A stretch of DNA of 64,000 bases, taken from the NCBI GenBank assembly GCA_012861695.1, contig JAAOOA010000518.1, forward strand, positions 1 to 64,000. The letters run 5' to 3'. This DNA comes from Trematomus loennbergii. Taxonomy: Eukaryota; Chordata; Actinopteri; Perciformes; Nototheniidae. Positions 35,290-46,118 of this stretch are shown piece after piece; position 1 is the first letter of the stretch, and every line of letters starts with the position of its first letter. Under the pieces are notes generated by a model. The model was not told the origin of the DNA, ran no database searches, and worked only from the letters and a program-made list of their open reading frames with translations. The position numbers and the translations under genes were made by a program.

Positions 35290-35867
35290 GTGAGATCGCT
35301 CCTTTGTGCCATGCCGATCATCGTGTTTTTTTTTTTGTGGATTATAGCCTAAATAGGCCTACAAACTTTTCAGTTTTTTGCTGCTGAAGTGCGCAGGAGC
35401 AAAATGATCAAAACACTAAGACACGTTAGGTATGAGAAGTGATAAAGTACATTTGTAACGTTCTTGTTTCTTTTTAACAAACATTGTTCTAGTGAAACTC
35501 TGATAATATTATTTTATGTTCATTATTTGACTTCATTGTGACGGCCGTTAGTTTTCTGTGTTCTCAGTAAATGTGATTCTTGCTGCTGTAATAATCTGAG
35601 CTGTGAACTTAAAACTTGTTTTCTATTTTCTCACTAAAGTTGTCGATACAAAGAGACTCTTTGACTCATCATTAGAAACTGTTTAATGTTTTATAATGAC
35701 TTACAATCACTCTGCATTAGGGTTTTAATTAATGGTCTTTATTTGAACTGCAGCTATATTGAAAAGGAATAATTTGTTTGTTTAGTAAATTAGTATTTTC
35801 TTCCCAGAATTCATCATTTATTTTTTGCAAAGTGATTTTTGTTCCTCTCTTAAATAAAAATGTTTAA
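35290..35867 (+). other. Downstream tail, unit 2
   Basis: Shared with 13970-14430 and 50212-50789 (for example aaagttgtcgatacaaagag). No gene. Confidence 0.5.
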
Positions 35868-36967
35868 CCTGTTACGCACCATCCCCCCGGTACCGGGCGG
35901 ATAAACGCGTCATTTGCAGGAAACAACGTCTAAGGAATCTTAATATTGAATAAAACTATGAATGTGTTATATCCATGTAACGGGAAGAAACTCAGCTAAC
36001 TGATCTTTTTTATTTATTTTTTCAAAAAAAAAACACAATGCTAGCACTCAGCCTCTGAATTAGCCACGGGCGAAAACATGGAACGTAATGCGGTACTTAA
36101 ACTCACTCAGAACTCCCTTATTACTTATCCAAGATGCACAACCAACCACTCTTTTTTGGTGTCCTGGAAACACTGAATCTAACGGTGCCCTCCTCAACAC
36201 TCAGTGATCAACATTCGCGACGCTATAAGCGAAAGCATACATCAGAACATGTGGAGCTAAGTAGCTAAAAACGTAAACATGGCTTACCTTGGTCAAAAGT
36301 GGTCTTCAATGGCATTAAAACGATAAAAAAACGATGCTGCAGTTAATCCATAGGTTCATCCTATGTGTCTGTGCCTTCTTTGAAATTATTTCTGATAATC
36401 CATAAGCAATAAAACGGCTTTATAATTTCCAAACTCCAGAAGGACAAAATCTGCTAAACTAGTTTCATTTCTAGACGCGTAGCCCCCACTTTTTCTCTTG
36501 ACAACGTGTGTGTGCCTCCCCCTTCGATTCTATTGGCTCTAACGGTCACAAGGGTGTGTCAACCAACCAAATCGACCAAGGGGGGCCAGAGATATGGAAA
36601 AAAAAACATTTTCACCCAAATCACCTCAGAGGTGGGGTGGTTTTGGCTAAACCTCTCTAAAAAGGTCAAATGTCACTTGTTTTGCATCAATCTTGATACA
36701 GGGTACTAATTATATGTTGTACTTTGGATTCCTAAAGCTTTTAGTCTACTAACCCATCATCCAAGGGTAGTTTTCACTATCTGTAAAAAATTATTTTTGG
36801 ACGGACACTATAATTTACAGTTTTTTACTATGTAAAATCTGAATTTTCTTTAAAATAAAAAAACATTATATTAATTTAACCCTTTTAGAAGGGAAGATAT
36901 GGTCATTTGTTCTGGGAATGTCATTTTCGAGCCTGAGACCTGAAAAACAGGCTCAGAGTGGAACAGG
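35868..36967. mobile_element. piggyBac-like TTAA element private to unit 2 (1100 bp)
   Basis: CCTGTTACGCACC after TTAA (35864-35867), ..gagtggaacagg before TTAA (36968-36971). Unit 3 has the empty site with one TTAA (50786-50789: aatgtttaatgcctc). Diverged member of the family at 6785, 9658 and others. Non-autonomous. Confidence 0.88.
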
Positions 36968-36971
36968 TTAA

Positions 36972-37396
36972 TGCCTCATCTGCAAAATGTTATTGTTTTT
37001 TTTTTCGTTTTTTATTTTATTCATTATATATTTTATATGTATTCATAATTAGAGCAACTGTCAACAAAACAGGTTAAATCATTTTTCTTTTAATAGATTT
37101 GCTTTCTTGGTTTTCCAGTTTTTATTTCCCCCATGTGTTGCTGTAGTTTCACCACTTGATGGCACTGTCTGTTTTTCCCCCTGGATTTCAATGAAGTTTA
37201 TTGAAAAAAACATAGTGGCCAACTGCGGTCCTACAACTTCCGTGTCAGTCCGTGACGTTACGGAGTCCAAAAAGAAACGCCTTGGGAAAGAAACGTCTTT
37301 AAATCAGCAGATACTTTAAAAAAATTATATAAACTACCCAGTATGAACTCTTTTATAGCCTTTATTTTAGTTTTTAAAAAGTTATAAAATGCTCTG
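36972..37396 (+). other. Downstream tail, unit 2
   Basis: AT-rich sequence shared with units 1 and 3 (accacttgatggcactgtct at ~37152). No gene. Confidence 0.5.
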
Positions 37397-37445
37397 AACC
37401 TGTTTCTCAGGTCTCAGGCTCGAAATTGACATTCCCAGAACAAAG
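37397..37445 (-). mobile_element. Inverted end of a piggyBac-like TTAA element
   Basis: cctgtttctcaggtctcagg..attcccagaac is the reverse complement of the right end of the TTAA family (..gttctgggaatgtc..gagacctgaaaaacagg). It abuts a (TG)n tract; the remainder is missing. Absent from unit 3. Confidence 0.65.
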
Positions 37446-37470
37446 TGTGTGTGTGTGTGTGTGTGTGTGG

Positions 37471-37524
<54 letters not shown>

Positions 37525-37526
37525 TG

Positions 37527-37579
<53 letters not shown>

Positions 37580-37598
37580 GTGGTGTGTGTGTGTGTTG
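37446..37598. repeat. (TG)n microsatellite, unit 2 only
   Basis: About 150 bases of TG with a few interruptions. Not present at the matching place in unit 3 (~51185). Confidence 0.97.
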
Positions 37599-37750
37599 AG
37601 ACACTGTGATGGATTGTTGGAGCTATGTGCAGCTCAAGGCATATATGCTCGAACGGGAGCTGCCTGGACACTGCAATCATGTTGCGCGCACTATCCGTGC
37701 TGAGTGTGCTGCCTTTTCGTACAATGTCCCACTGTCTGGCTACCTGCATA
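37599..37750 (+). other. Coding-like segment private to unit 2
   Basis: One frame (from 37606) reads WSYVQLKAYMLERELPGHCN then HVARTIRAECAAFSYNVPLS, with balanced composition and no stops until 37800. It looks like a fragment of a real protein, possibly from a mobile element, but I do not recognise it. Unit 3 lacks it; homology resumes at gtcaagtgctcggcgcag. Confidence 0.3.
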
Positions 37751-38143
37751 AGTCAAGTGCTCGGCGCAGTTGTCGGCGAAATGTCGCTCCTCTGTTTTAA
37801 TTGAAACACCTCCTTATACTGTTAGCGTAACTAGCTAGCACCAGATGCTAACAACAACAAGAACATGTAAGGTGTGCCTCGCTCGCGCCACACATACACA
37901 CACCCTCCCGGTCCTCCCGATGGCCAGTCCGGGCCTGCCAGTGAGCGTGGAAGTGTGGTCTGCCACAAGCGGGCGGCAGGAGCGGGGCTGTCAGCATCAG
38001 CTTGGAGATGGTATTTTAACTCGATGCGCTCTGAAACTACGGGGCGGCCGAGGACGAAAAATACACATGCGTTAATCGCGTTAAAATAATTAGTAGCGTT
38101 AAAAAAAAATTGCGTTATTAACGCGTTAACTTGACAGCCCTAG
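37751..38143. mobile_element. hAT-type element 3' end, unit 2
   Basis: Ends cgttattaacgcgttaactt then gacagccctag, the classic terminus of a common fish hAT family (CAGGGCTGTCAAGTTAACGCG on the other strand). The 5' terminus is not visible. Same element at 51190-51571. Confidence 0.6.
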
Positions 38144-38424
38144 CTTAGACACATGCATCCAATCGGCTCTATACGCAGATGATGGGGCTATTTGGATGAG
38201 GGGAAGAAATGCCCCATATGTAAGGGAGAATATAGGTAGAGCGATTAAAAAAGCGTAGAGGTGGTCATATAACTGGGGATTCAAAATGTCAGAAAGGTAG
38301 CAAGTCACGCTACATGGTATTTACAAACAAACGCAAGATTGATGGCCAACAGCTAACACTATATGATCGTCCAATGACAAAGGTGAATGAGTTCAAATAC
38401 CTAGGACTGTGGTTTGAGGACAGA

Positions 38425-38590
38425 GGGTGTCGTTTTTTCTCATACTGATATTCTGAACAAACTGTGCTGTTGTATTTGCTGTAAAGTGTCTTTACTGTAG
38501 GGTATTTTATTATATGTACAGCACTTTGGCTCGACCAAAAATCGTTTAAAAATGTGCTATATAAATAAACTTGATTTGATTTGATTTGAT
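38425..38590 (+). mobile_element. L2-like LINE 3' tail nested in the I-clade LINE
   Basis: gtacagcactttggctcgac, aaatgtgctatataaataaa and the (ttgat)n tail are the hallmark 3' end of fish L2-type LINEs. It separates the GLWFEDR and WKMHINQVE parts of the host LINE. The same insertion in unit 4 shows it predates the duplication. Confidence 0.75.
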
Positions 38591-39532
38591 AGCAAATATA
38601 AATGGAAAATGCATATTAATCAAGTGGAAACAAAATGCAAAAAACTATTACATTTATTGCGAGGTGTAGCTGGATGCAACTGGGGCGCAGGCAAACAAGC
38701 ATTAATAGACATTTACAGATCAATTATGAGGTCCACAATAGATTATGGTTGTATAGTGTATGGAGCAGCAGCAAAAACATCGCTTTTAGGTTAGGGTTAG
38801 GGGTTATGTAGCGGCTGTGTATTGGAGCGATAAAGTCATCCCCTATCAATGCAGTGCTGATAGAAGCAGGAGAGACGCCTCTGGAGATCAGAAGAGAGAA
38901 ACTTGCTCTGTCATACTGGGTCAGGCTACAAGGAAGTGGAGAAGAAAATATTACAAACAGAATATTACAGGATTGCTGGGAATATACAAAGTTCCAGGGG
39001 CGTGGGTTTGGCTGGACGAGTAAGGAGAGAACGAGGGCATATGGAGTGGAGACCATCACGTTTGCCAAAGCAACCCCATTTAGCCGTGTTCCTCCATGGC
39101 TTTTCCCAGAAGCTAAAATAGATATGAGTATTGTAGAAAGGAAAAAAGAGTGGCAAATAAATGAAGTGGGAATTAAAACAAGTATGTATCTGAACGAAAA
39201 GTACTACAATTACCTACAAATGTACACAGAGGGTTCTAAGAACAAGGAAGAGTGTGTTGGAGTTGTTATACATCCCAGACTTTAAAATATCGATTTCAAA
39301 AAGAGCGTCAGATCAACTATCAGTGTACACAGCAGAAATGCTGGCAGTAATAATAGGATTACAGTGGGTTGAAGAGGTCAGACCAGATAGGGGGGTGATA
39401 TGCACAGATTCATTGTCCATATTCAAAAATACAGTCAACAACAACTGCCAGAGAAGACATTCTCATAGAACTGAACCACAGCCTGTTAAGACTTCACAGA
39501 GGCGGCATAGATCTGCAGTTCTGCTGGTGCCT

Positions 39533-40136
39533 GCTCATGAGGGGGTGAAGGGAACGAGTGTGCTCATGAGGGGGTGAAAGGGAACGAGTGTGCTGATGAG
39601 GGGGTGAAAGGGAACGAGTGTGCTGATGAGGGGTGAAAGGGAACGAGTGTGCTCATGAGGGGGTGAAAGGGAATGAGTGTGCTGATGAGGGGGTGAAAGG
39701 GAACGAGTGTGCTGATGAGGGGGTGAAAGGGAACGAGTGTGCTCATGAGGGGGTGAAAGGGAACGAGTGTGCTCATGAGGGGGTGAAAGGGAACGAGTGT
39801 GCTGAGGGGGTGAAAGGGAACGAGTGTGCTCATGAGGGGGTGAAAGGGAACGAGTGTGCTGATGAGGGGGTGAAAGGGAACGAGTGTGCTGATGAGGGGG
39901 TGAAAGGGAACGAGTGTGCTCATGAGGGGGTGAAAGGGAACGAGTGTGCTCATGAGGGGGTGAAAGGGAACGAGTGTGCTCATGAGGGGGTGAAAGGGAA
40001 CGAGTGTGCTCATGAGGGGGTGAAAGGGAACGAGTGTGCTCATGAGGGGGTGAAAGGGAACGAGTGTGCTCATGAGGAGGTGAAAAGGAACGAGTGTGCT
40101 CATGAGGGGGTGAAAGGGAACGAGTGTGCTGATGAA
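39533..40136 (+). repeat. 30-bp satellite made from the RNase H motif, ~20 units (unit 3)
   Basis: Each 30-bp unit (gaacgagtgtgctcatgagg as core) encodes HEGVKGNECA or DEGVKGNECA, the last catalytic motif of the LINE RNase H (PAHEGVKGNE). About 20 copies here and 6 in unit 4. Open in frame because 30 is divisible by three; the opposite strand gives a Ser/Pro/His artefact ORF. Confidence 0.95.
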
Positions 40137-40849
40137 TGAGCAAAAAGTGCACTACAAAAGGAAATCACATTACCAGTTCAACTTGGAAAGGAGAAGGAAA
40201 AGCAGTCATTAGGAAGAAAGGGATGGAGATCTGGCAGAAAAGGTGGGAGAAAGACCAGAAAGGCAAAGAGTATCATAAATTTCAAAAGACAATTACAATT
40301 AATATTTATAAAGAAAGAACAGAAGGGAGGAAATCACGATAGCTAGACTCAGACTGGATCACACAGTATTGAATGGTACGCTGTATGTCATGGGGAAAAG
40401 TGACAGTGACAAGTGTGGGAGCTGTGGAGTAATAGAAGATGTAGAACATATCTTGTTACATTGTGACATCTATAAAGCTGAAAGAGAAAAGCTAAAGGCT
40501 GACGTTTTCGAGGCGGAGAGGGAGTGGAGTGGTTGGTGTTTTGGGAACAAAAGGAGAGGGAGTGAGAGCTACCAGAAAGGCACTGTTTGCCTTCTTGAGT
40601 GAAACTGGGGTTGGGAAAATAATTTGACAAGGGTCAGGAAAGGGTCATCATAGATTTTTATTTTTGTTTTATTTGTTTCATGTTTTTTGTTGATTTATTT
40701 ATTTATTTTTATTTTTGATTAGATCATAGTTGAGAGATGGAATGATTATGATGATTCATACTCTTGTACAGTAGGTGGCGGTATGCACCTTTTAAGTTGT
40801 TTAGAATCCGCCAAAAATCAAGAAGAAGAAGACTGACTGAGAGCGGGAG

Positions 40850-41178
40850 ATGGGAGGCGGGGCTTATGGGAACACTCTACTGCGCATGCTCTGTGGGCCC
40901 ACATCCCGGTACTTCTGCTCTCGACCATGCTCTCAGGCAGGATCCAGTTGTTGTAAAGCTTCCATCAGTCGGAGTCTCTATCAGCTCTCATTCATATTAA
41001 TCTGTGATATATTAGAATACAACCCGTTCCTCTCAGGAGAAGAAGAGACGAGAGGAGCTAAAGAACAATTCCACCTCTTCCCGGGTCCTTATCTGCTGTT
41101 AGCTGCTTCATGCTAGGTGGCTAATGCTAGTCGGTGAACATCAACAAACTGAAGAACAAAGAGGAGCAGGAACACCGG
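40850..41178 (+). promoter_or_regulatory. Promoter and non-coding exon 1, unit 3
   Basis: GC box (gggaggcggggc, ~40851), NRF1-like tgcgcatgct (~40880) and donor (caccgg/gtaata) after 41178. One tandem ctataatactgtgtactttt in the following intron of units 1, 2 and 4 is absent here. Confidence 0.55.
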
Positions 41179-41299
41179 GTAATACTGTGTACTTTTACTA
41201 TAGCACTGAGTTGTTTTACTACTGATAACACTGAGTACTTTAAAACTGATAATACTTGGTACTTTTTTAATTTGGAGCTGTTAATCGATCATTCCTCAC

Positions 41300-41872
41300 A
41301 GCAGGCTAACCAAGATGGCAGCGCAGACAGCAGCAGCTAGCTCTCCCGAGTCTTCAGTGTTTTTAACGTGTGTTCGTCTAGTTCACTTCTAACATCCCGA
41401 ACCGATAGTACCGTCAGGAGTATACAGTACAGTCGTGAGTTCTTGCTGGACAAGGAAATAACAACAAAACAAACAATAGACGCCACTGGCAGAGGTACTC
41501 AGCGGCTTTGGAATACGTTAACCACGTGCTGAATAGCCCGCTATTCCGAGCATCATGGCTAATGTTCGCTCACTGGACAATACCATGGACATCATAAGAC
41601 TACTCCGGTCGACCCAGAGTGGGATGAGAGAGTGCTGTGTGTAAGTTTTTACGGAATCATGGCTAAATAACAACATCCCAGAATCTGCCATTCAGCTCGA
41701 CCGGCTAACATGCTACCGCTCAGACAGAGCTACGGTTAGCGGGGGGGAAGGCGGTGTGATTGTTTACATCAGTGATGCTTGGTGTAGGGACGCTGTGGTT
41801 TTCTACAAACACTGTTCGCCGCTGGCGGAGTTTATTTTCGTGAAGTGCAGGCCTTTCCATCTTACCCTAACC
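41300..41872 (+). mobile_element. LINE apurinic endonuclease fragment, unit 3
   Basis: Homologue of 815-1396 with more damage: the ANVRSLDNTMD start is kept, but stops occur near 41643 (tgtaag) and 41667 (aaataa). Confidence 0.7.
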
Positions 41873-41973
41873 TGCTAGCAGGATGGAGTTAATTTCTTCC
41901 CACCTCTGCTGTTAAGCTACTTCTTAGCTGTAGATTGGTTTTGTGTTGACTGTAGTGTTAATACTTATTTCAG

Positions 41974-42039
41974 AGACCCAGAAGGAGAAGGAGCACTGAG
42001 AGCAGCATGGAGGAAAACAAAGAGACTCCCAGAACTCAG
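41974..42039 (+). CDS. Coding exon 2, unit 3
   Basis: Acceptor ttatttcag, ATG 42007, MEENKETPRTQ (with synonymous gaa and act codons), donor gtcagtg after 42039. Synonymous-only change in the coding part. First-copy type; the second copy is deleted in this unit. Confidence 0.7.
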
Positions 42040-42197
42040 GTCAGTGTTCACTTCGTCACAATATATTCCTAACACTGTTATCCCTTACACTGGGGACATT
42101 TGTGTTATTTAAGGACTTTAAACCTGTACTTTTGTTTAAGGTTAAACAACCTTGAACATTGTGGGTTTTATTTTACAGCCTCTATATTTAGATATGG

Positions 42198-43382
42198 GTT
42201 CAGGTGTATATCATGTGTAGTGTCTCTACTTTAAAGAGTCCTCTCCTGCTGATGTTCAGGTGTATATCAGTATGTAGTGTCTCTACTTTAAAGAGTCCTC
42301 TCCTGCTGATGTTCAGGTGTATATCCGTATGTAGTGTCTCTACTTTAAAGAGTCCTCTCCTGCTGATGTTCAGGTGTATATCAGTATGTAGTGTCTCTAC
42401 TTTAAAGAGTCCTCTCCTGCTGATGTTCAGGTGTATATCCGTATGTAGTGTCTCTACTTTAAAGAGTCCTCTCCTGCTGATGTTCAGGTGTATATCAGTA
42501 TGTAGTGTCTCTACTTTAAAGAGTCCTCTCCTGCTGATGTTCAGGTGTATATCAGTATGTGTGTCTCTACTTTAAAGAGTCTCTCCTGTGATGTTCAGGT
42601 GTATATCAGTATGTAGTGTCTCTACTTTAAAGAGTCCTCTCCTGCTGATGTTCAGGTGTATATCAGTATGTAGTGTCTCTACTTTAAAGAGTCCTCTCCT
42701 GCTGATGTTCAGGTGTATATCAGTGTGTAGTGTCTCTACTTTAAAGAGTCCTCTCCTGCTGATGTTCAGGTGTATATCAGTATGTAGTGTCTCTACTTTA
42801 AAGAGTCCTCTCCTGCTGATGTTCAGGTGTATATCAGTATGTGGTGTCTCTACTTTAAAGAGTCTCTCCTGTGATGTTCAGGTGTATATCCGTATGTAGT
42901 GTCTCTACTTTAAAGAGTCCTCTCCTGCTGATGTTCAGGTGTATATCCGTATGTAGTGTCTCTACTTTAAAGAGTCTCTCCTGTGATGTTCAGGTGTATA
43001 TCAGTATTTAGTGTCTCTACTTTAAAGAGTCCTCTCCTGCTGATGTTCAGGTGTATATCAGTATGTAGTGTCTCTACTTTAAAGAGTCCTCTCCTGCTGA
43101 TGTTCAGGTGTATATCAGTATGTAGTGTCTCTACTTTAAAGAGTCCTCTCCTGCTGATGTTCAGGTGTATATCAGTATGTGTGTCTCTACTTTAAAGAGT
43201 TCTCTCCTGTGTTCAGGTGTATATCAGTATTTAGTGTCTCTACTTTAAAGAGTCCTCTCCTGCTGATGTTCAGGTGTATATCAGTATGTAGTGTCTCTAC
43301 TTTAAAGAGTCCTCTCCTGCTGATGTTCAGGTGTATATCAGTATGTAGTGTCTCTACTTTAAAGAGTCCTCTCCTGCTGATG
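42198..43382 (+). repeat. 57-bp minisatellite array, unit 3, array 1
   Basis: About 21 units with several short variants (gagtctctcctgtgatg, 53 bp), private to this unit and spaced about every five units, so local higher-order repetition is likely. Ends at the shared flank. Confidence 0.97.
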
Positions 43383-43865
43383 CCGTTTTGAATCCAAAAT
43401 AGGTACTTTACGTGATTCATGTAGATCTGCAATACAAATATTTTTTTGGGGGGGGGGTCTGGGACCCGGAGTAATCTGCGGCAGGGAGCTGTTATGTGCC
43501 ACATGAAGCGCATGGTGTTATTTTTTTATTTTATAATGAAGCGCGAGCTGTGTGCTCGAGTCTTCCTGTCTGTCGGCTGAACTCTGCTGCTCTGCGATGA
43601 GGGTCTAGCTTCAGCAGCTACATTACCTACGGGTGTGTTCGTTAATAGTAACTGTGCGGTCCCGAGTCACTGTGGCACAGACTGGACAGCTGTTGGAACG
43701 AGCCGTTCAGGGTTCAGTGCAGAGCTCGCTGTCGGAGCGGCAGAGTGTGATGTGAACTGAAACGTTTTTCTGTCGCAATATTATTTAAGGAATCGTTGAG
43801 CTAGCAAACTATTATACATTGTCACTATCTGCTAACGTTAGCTTTAGTTTTCTAATCGTTTTTTT
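43383..43865 (+). other. Conserved non-coding block after array 1, unit 3
   Basis: Homologue of 2889-3393. No gene. Confidence 0.5.
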
Positions 43866-43867
43866 CA

Positions 43868-44120
43868 TAGGCTATAAACAGTGGTCGTACAAGTATAGAT
43901 ATTATACTTGAGTAAAAGTAGAAGTACTCAGATCTTGTACTAGAATAAAAGTAGAAGTACCAGAGTGTAGGAACAATCCTGCAATCAAAATGTTCCTCAA
44001 GTAAAAGTAGAAAAGTATTATCATCAAAATATAGTTAAAATAGCGACAGTAAAAGTAGTCATTGTGCAGATTGGTCTATTTCAGAATAATATATGATGTG
44101 TTTTATAATGATTGATCATT
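43868..44120 (+). repeat. Interspersed fish repeat (agtaaaagta-type), unit 3
   Basis: Homologue of 3394-3640. Confidence 0.6.
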
Positions 44121-44739
44121 CAAGTTTTATCAAAGCTGGTAAAGGTGCAGCTAGTTTGAACGACTTTGTATACTGCAGGGTTGCTTGTGAATTTACTCCA
44201 GAGGCCTGTACTACGAAGTCGGATTTTCGCTTGGCGAGCTAACTTCAGGGAAAACTCTGGGTTTCCGGTCCTACGACGTTGGTTATTTTCTTAACAGGCT
44301 AGCCTGCTCCGGAGCAGGTTAGGTCCCAGGCTAAGAGATCAACTCAGTGAATGCACCGCCTGCTGACCAATCAGAGCTCAGTGTGCGGAGTTTAAAGCGA
44401 TCAAGTCATATTACAGGAGAAAGGAAATACAGTTTAGACTGCCGTTGCAGGAAAGACGGCCGCAAAAATCACAGACTGTGTGAACGTGAAAATGACCTCC
44501 CATCTTCAGAGCAATCTGACTATTATAACATTAGCGTTAAGAAAACGTACATATCTGCCACACATAAGTAACCGGATCAAGTAACATTACGTACTGTGTG
44601 TGCAGACGTCGATGTGTTCCATTATCATTCATATCACATCACAATGTATCATATATTTCCTATCTGAGTCAGCTTCTTGAGCCGTATCTGGCCGTGCAAC
44701 ACTCAGTGTCACATACTGTATGCAGAAGTATTATTTTAA
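44121..44739 (+). other. Intronic repeat-derived sequence, unit 3
   Basis: Homologue of 3641-4265, slightly shorter. No gene. Confidence 0.4.
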
Positions 44740-45575
44740 AGGAGAGGTGTCATGCTTTTCCGGTTATTACCCGTCCCCTTGTGTGTTATGAAGGTTTTTA
44801 TGTAAGGTGTGCAGAGTCAAAACCTCAAAGTACACCCTGTAGCGAGTAAAACTCTAACACAGAAAATACCTCCCCAAAACGCCTCGTTGGAGATACGTCA
44901 TTGTCCATTTGATTCTTCCGGGACGGCATGATGTCAAGCCGTACCCGGAACGAAATGGACCAATCCGTGGAGCCGTTACGTTAAGCCCCGCTGATTGGTT
45001 CAAATTGACCAATCCACGACTTCCTCACACACACACACACTCAGTGCAGAGAGCTCTGCTGATTTCTCCTCCCTGGCTGCAGGCTGATAACAGACAGTTG
45101 GGATCGCGGCGAAATTCTCTCTGCAGACCCATTCTCTCTGCAGACCCATTCTCTCTGCAGACCCATTCTCTCTGCAGACCCATTCTCAAAGCGTTTATCA
45201 ACCTTTTTCTTACTCAATATCAAGCCACACTTATTGTTTTTACTTCGGATGTGACTTTGTGTGTGCTCAGGATGAGTTTGGCTGTGTTTCGCTATGTATC
45301 CTAAACAAGGAAACAACACCTCCACGGAGCTCAGCGCGATTCACAACGTCCCGACCAATCAGAGCACACTGTGCTCACAGGGAGGGGGGGGCTGGAGCTA
45401 TTGGAGCTACAACGAGCCGTTAAAGGCAGAGAGTGAAATTCAGTGAATACACGTAGTTTACAGAGATGCTGTATGAGAAACCAATGCGAGTTTGGAAAAA
45501 TGCACATATAAATCTATTTTAGTAGACCTCAACAATGGAATTATGATCAGTGGAAATGGCCACGACACCTCTCCT
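44740..45575. mobile_element. TTAA-flanked DNA transposon remnant, unit 3
   Basis: TIR aggagaggtgtc(a/g)tg, TTAA at 44736-44739 and 45576-45579. Same site as in the other units. Confidence 0.75.
45115..45188 (+). repeat. 19-bp tandem repeat, unit 3 (about four units)
   Basis: Four tctctctgcagacccattc units. Confidence 0.93.
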
Positions 45576-45761
45576 TTAAGCAATACATTAAGTTGACGAA
45601 ACACTCGAGTCAAATGTAATTAAAGTCAGATCCACTCGTGTCGTCGGGGCAGTGATTTCATAAACCTGTTAATGTACGCATTCAAACACTTTTTCTTTTA
45701 CCAGCTGTATTCACCTTGCAGGTGCAACTATGTGACTTTCATCCTGGATAAAGTGTTTAAG

Positions 45762-45900
45762 TCATGGGTCTGCAACCTTTTTGACCAAAAGAGCCATTTT
45801 GCCCCCTTTTCCAACACTTTTTTTGTCTGGAGCCGCAAACATATTTGTTGTATATATTGTTATATCATAGACAAAAACTACAGTTTTTTTGCATTTATTA
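45762..45900 (+). mobile_element. hAT-like terminus remnant, unit 3, truncated
   Basis: catgggtctgcaacc start, then cut at ~45900, where gcatttatta joins minisatellite (cttcctgatgttcagg). This is the left edge of the ~4-kb deletion of this unit. Confidence 0.5.
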
Positions 45901-45904
45901 CTTC

Positions 45905-46118
45905 CTGATGTTCAGGTGTATATCAGTATGTAGTGTCTCTACTTTAAAGAGTCCTCTCCTGCTGATGTTCAGGTGTATATCAGTATGTAGTGTCTCTACT
46001 TTAAAGAGTCCTCTCCTGCTGATGTTCAGGTGTATATCAGTATGTAGTGTCTCTACTTTAAAGAGTTCTCTCCTGCTGATGTTCAGGTGTATATCAGTAT
46101 GTAGTATCTCTTCTTTAA
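45905..46118 (+). repeat. 57-bp minisatellite remnant, unit 3
   Basis: Nearly four units left between the deletion junction and the TTAA element; equivalent to the end of array 3 of unit 1 (same gtagtatctcttc last unit). Confidence 0.95.

Larger units (their letters stand above)
38144..40625 (+). mobile_element. 3' half of I-clade (Nimb-like) LINE, unit 3, decayed
   Basis: Parts in order: RT palm SLYADDGAIW (YADD catalytic box, ~38170); HINQVETKCKK..LRGVAGCNWGAG (~38610); thumb-like CIGAIKSSPINAVLIEAGETPLEIRR region (~38815-38900); WVRLQGSGEE (~38920); RNase H with YTEGSK, TAEMLAV, CTDSL and PAHEGVKGNE (39205-39545); C-terminal RLRLDHTVLNGTLYVMGKSD and a CGSCG..HC zinc-knuckle (40340-40470). 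A reverse transcriptase followed by RNase H is the I-clade layout. In-frame stops, frameshifts, an L2 insertion and a 30-bp satellite make it non-functional. The first RNase H Asp is Glu (YTEGS). Confidence 0.82.

Noticed and set aside
38788..38802. ttagggttagggg resembling telomeric repeat
   Set aside because: Only two units, inside LINE-derived sequence; chance similarity or minor slippage.
39535..40152. 205-codon minus-strand Ser/Pro/His ORF
   Set aside because: Antisense reading of the 30-bp RNase H-derived satellite; no independent support.
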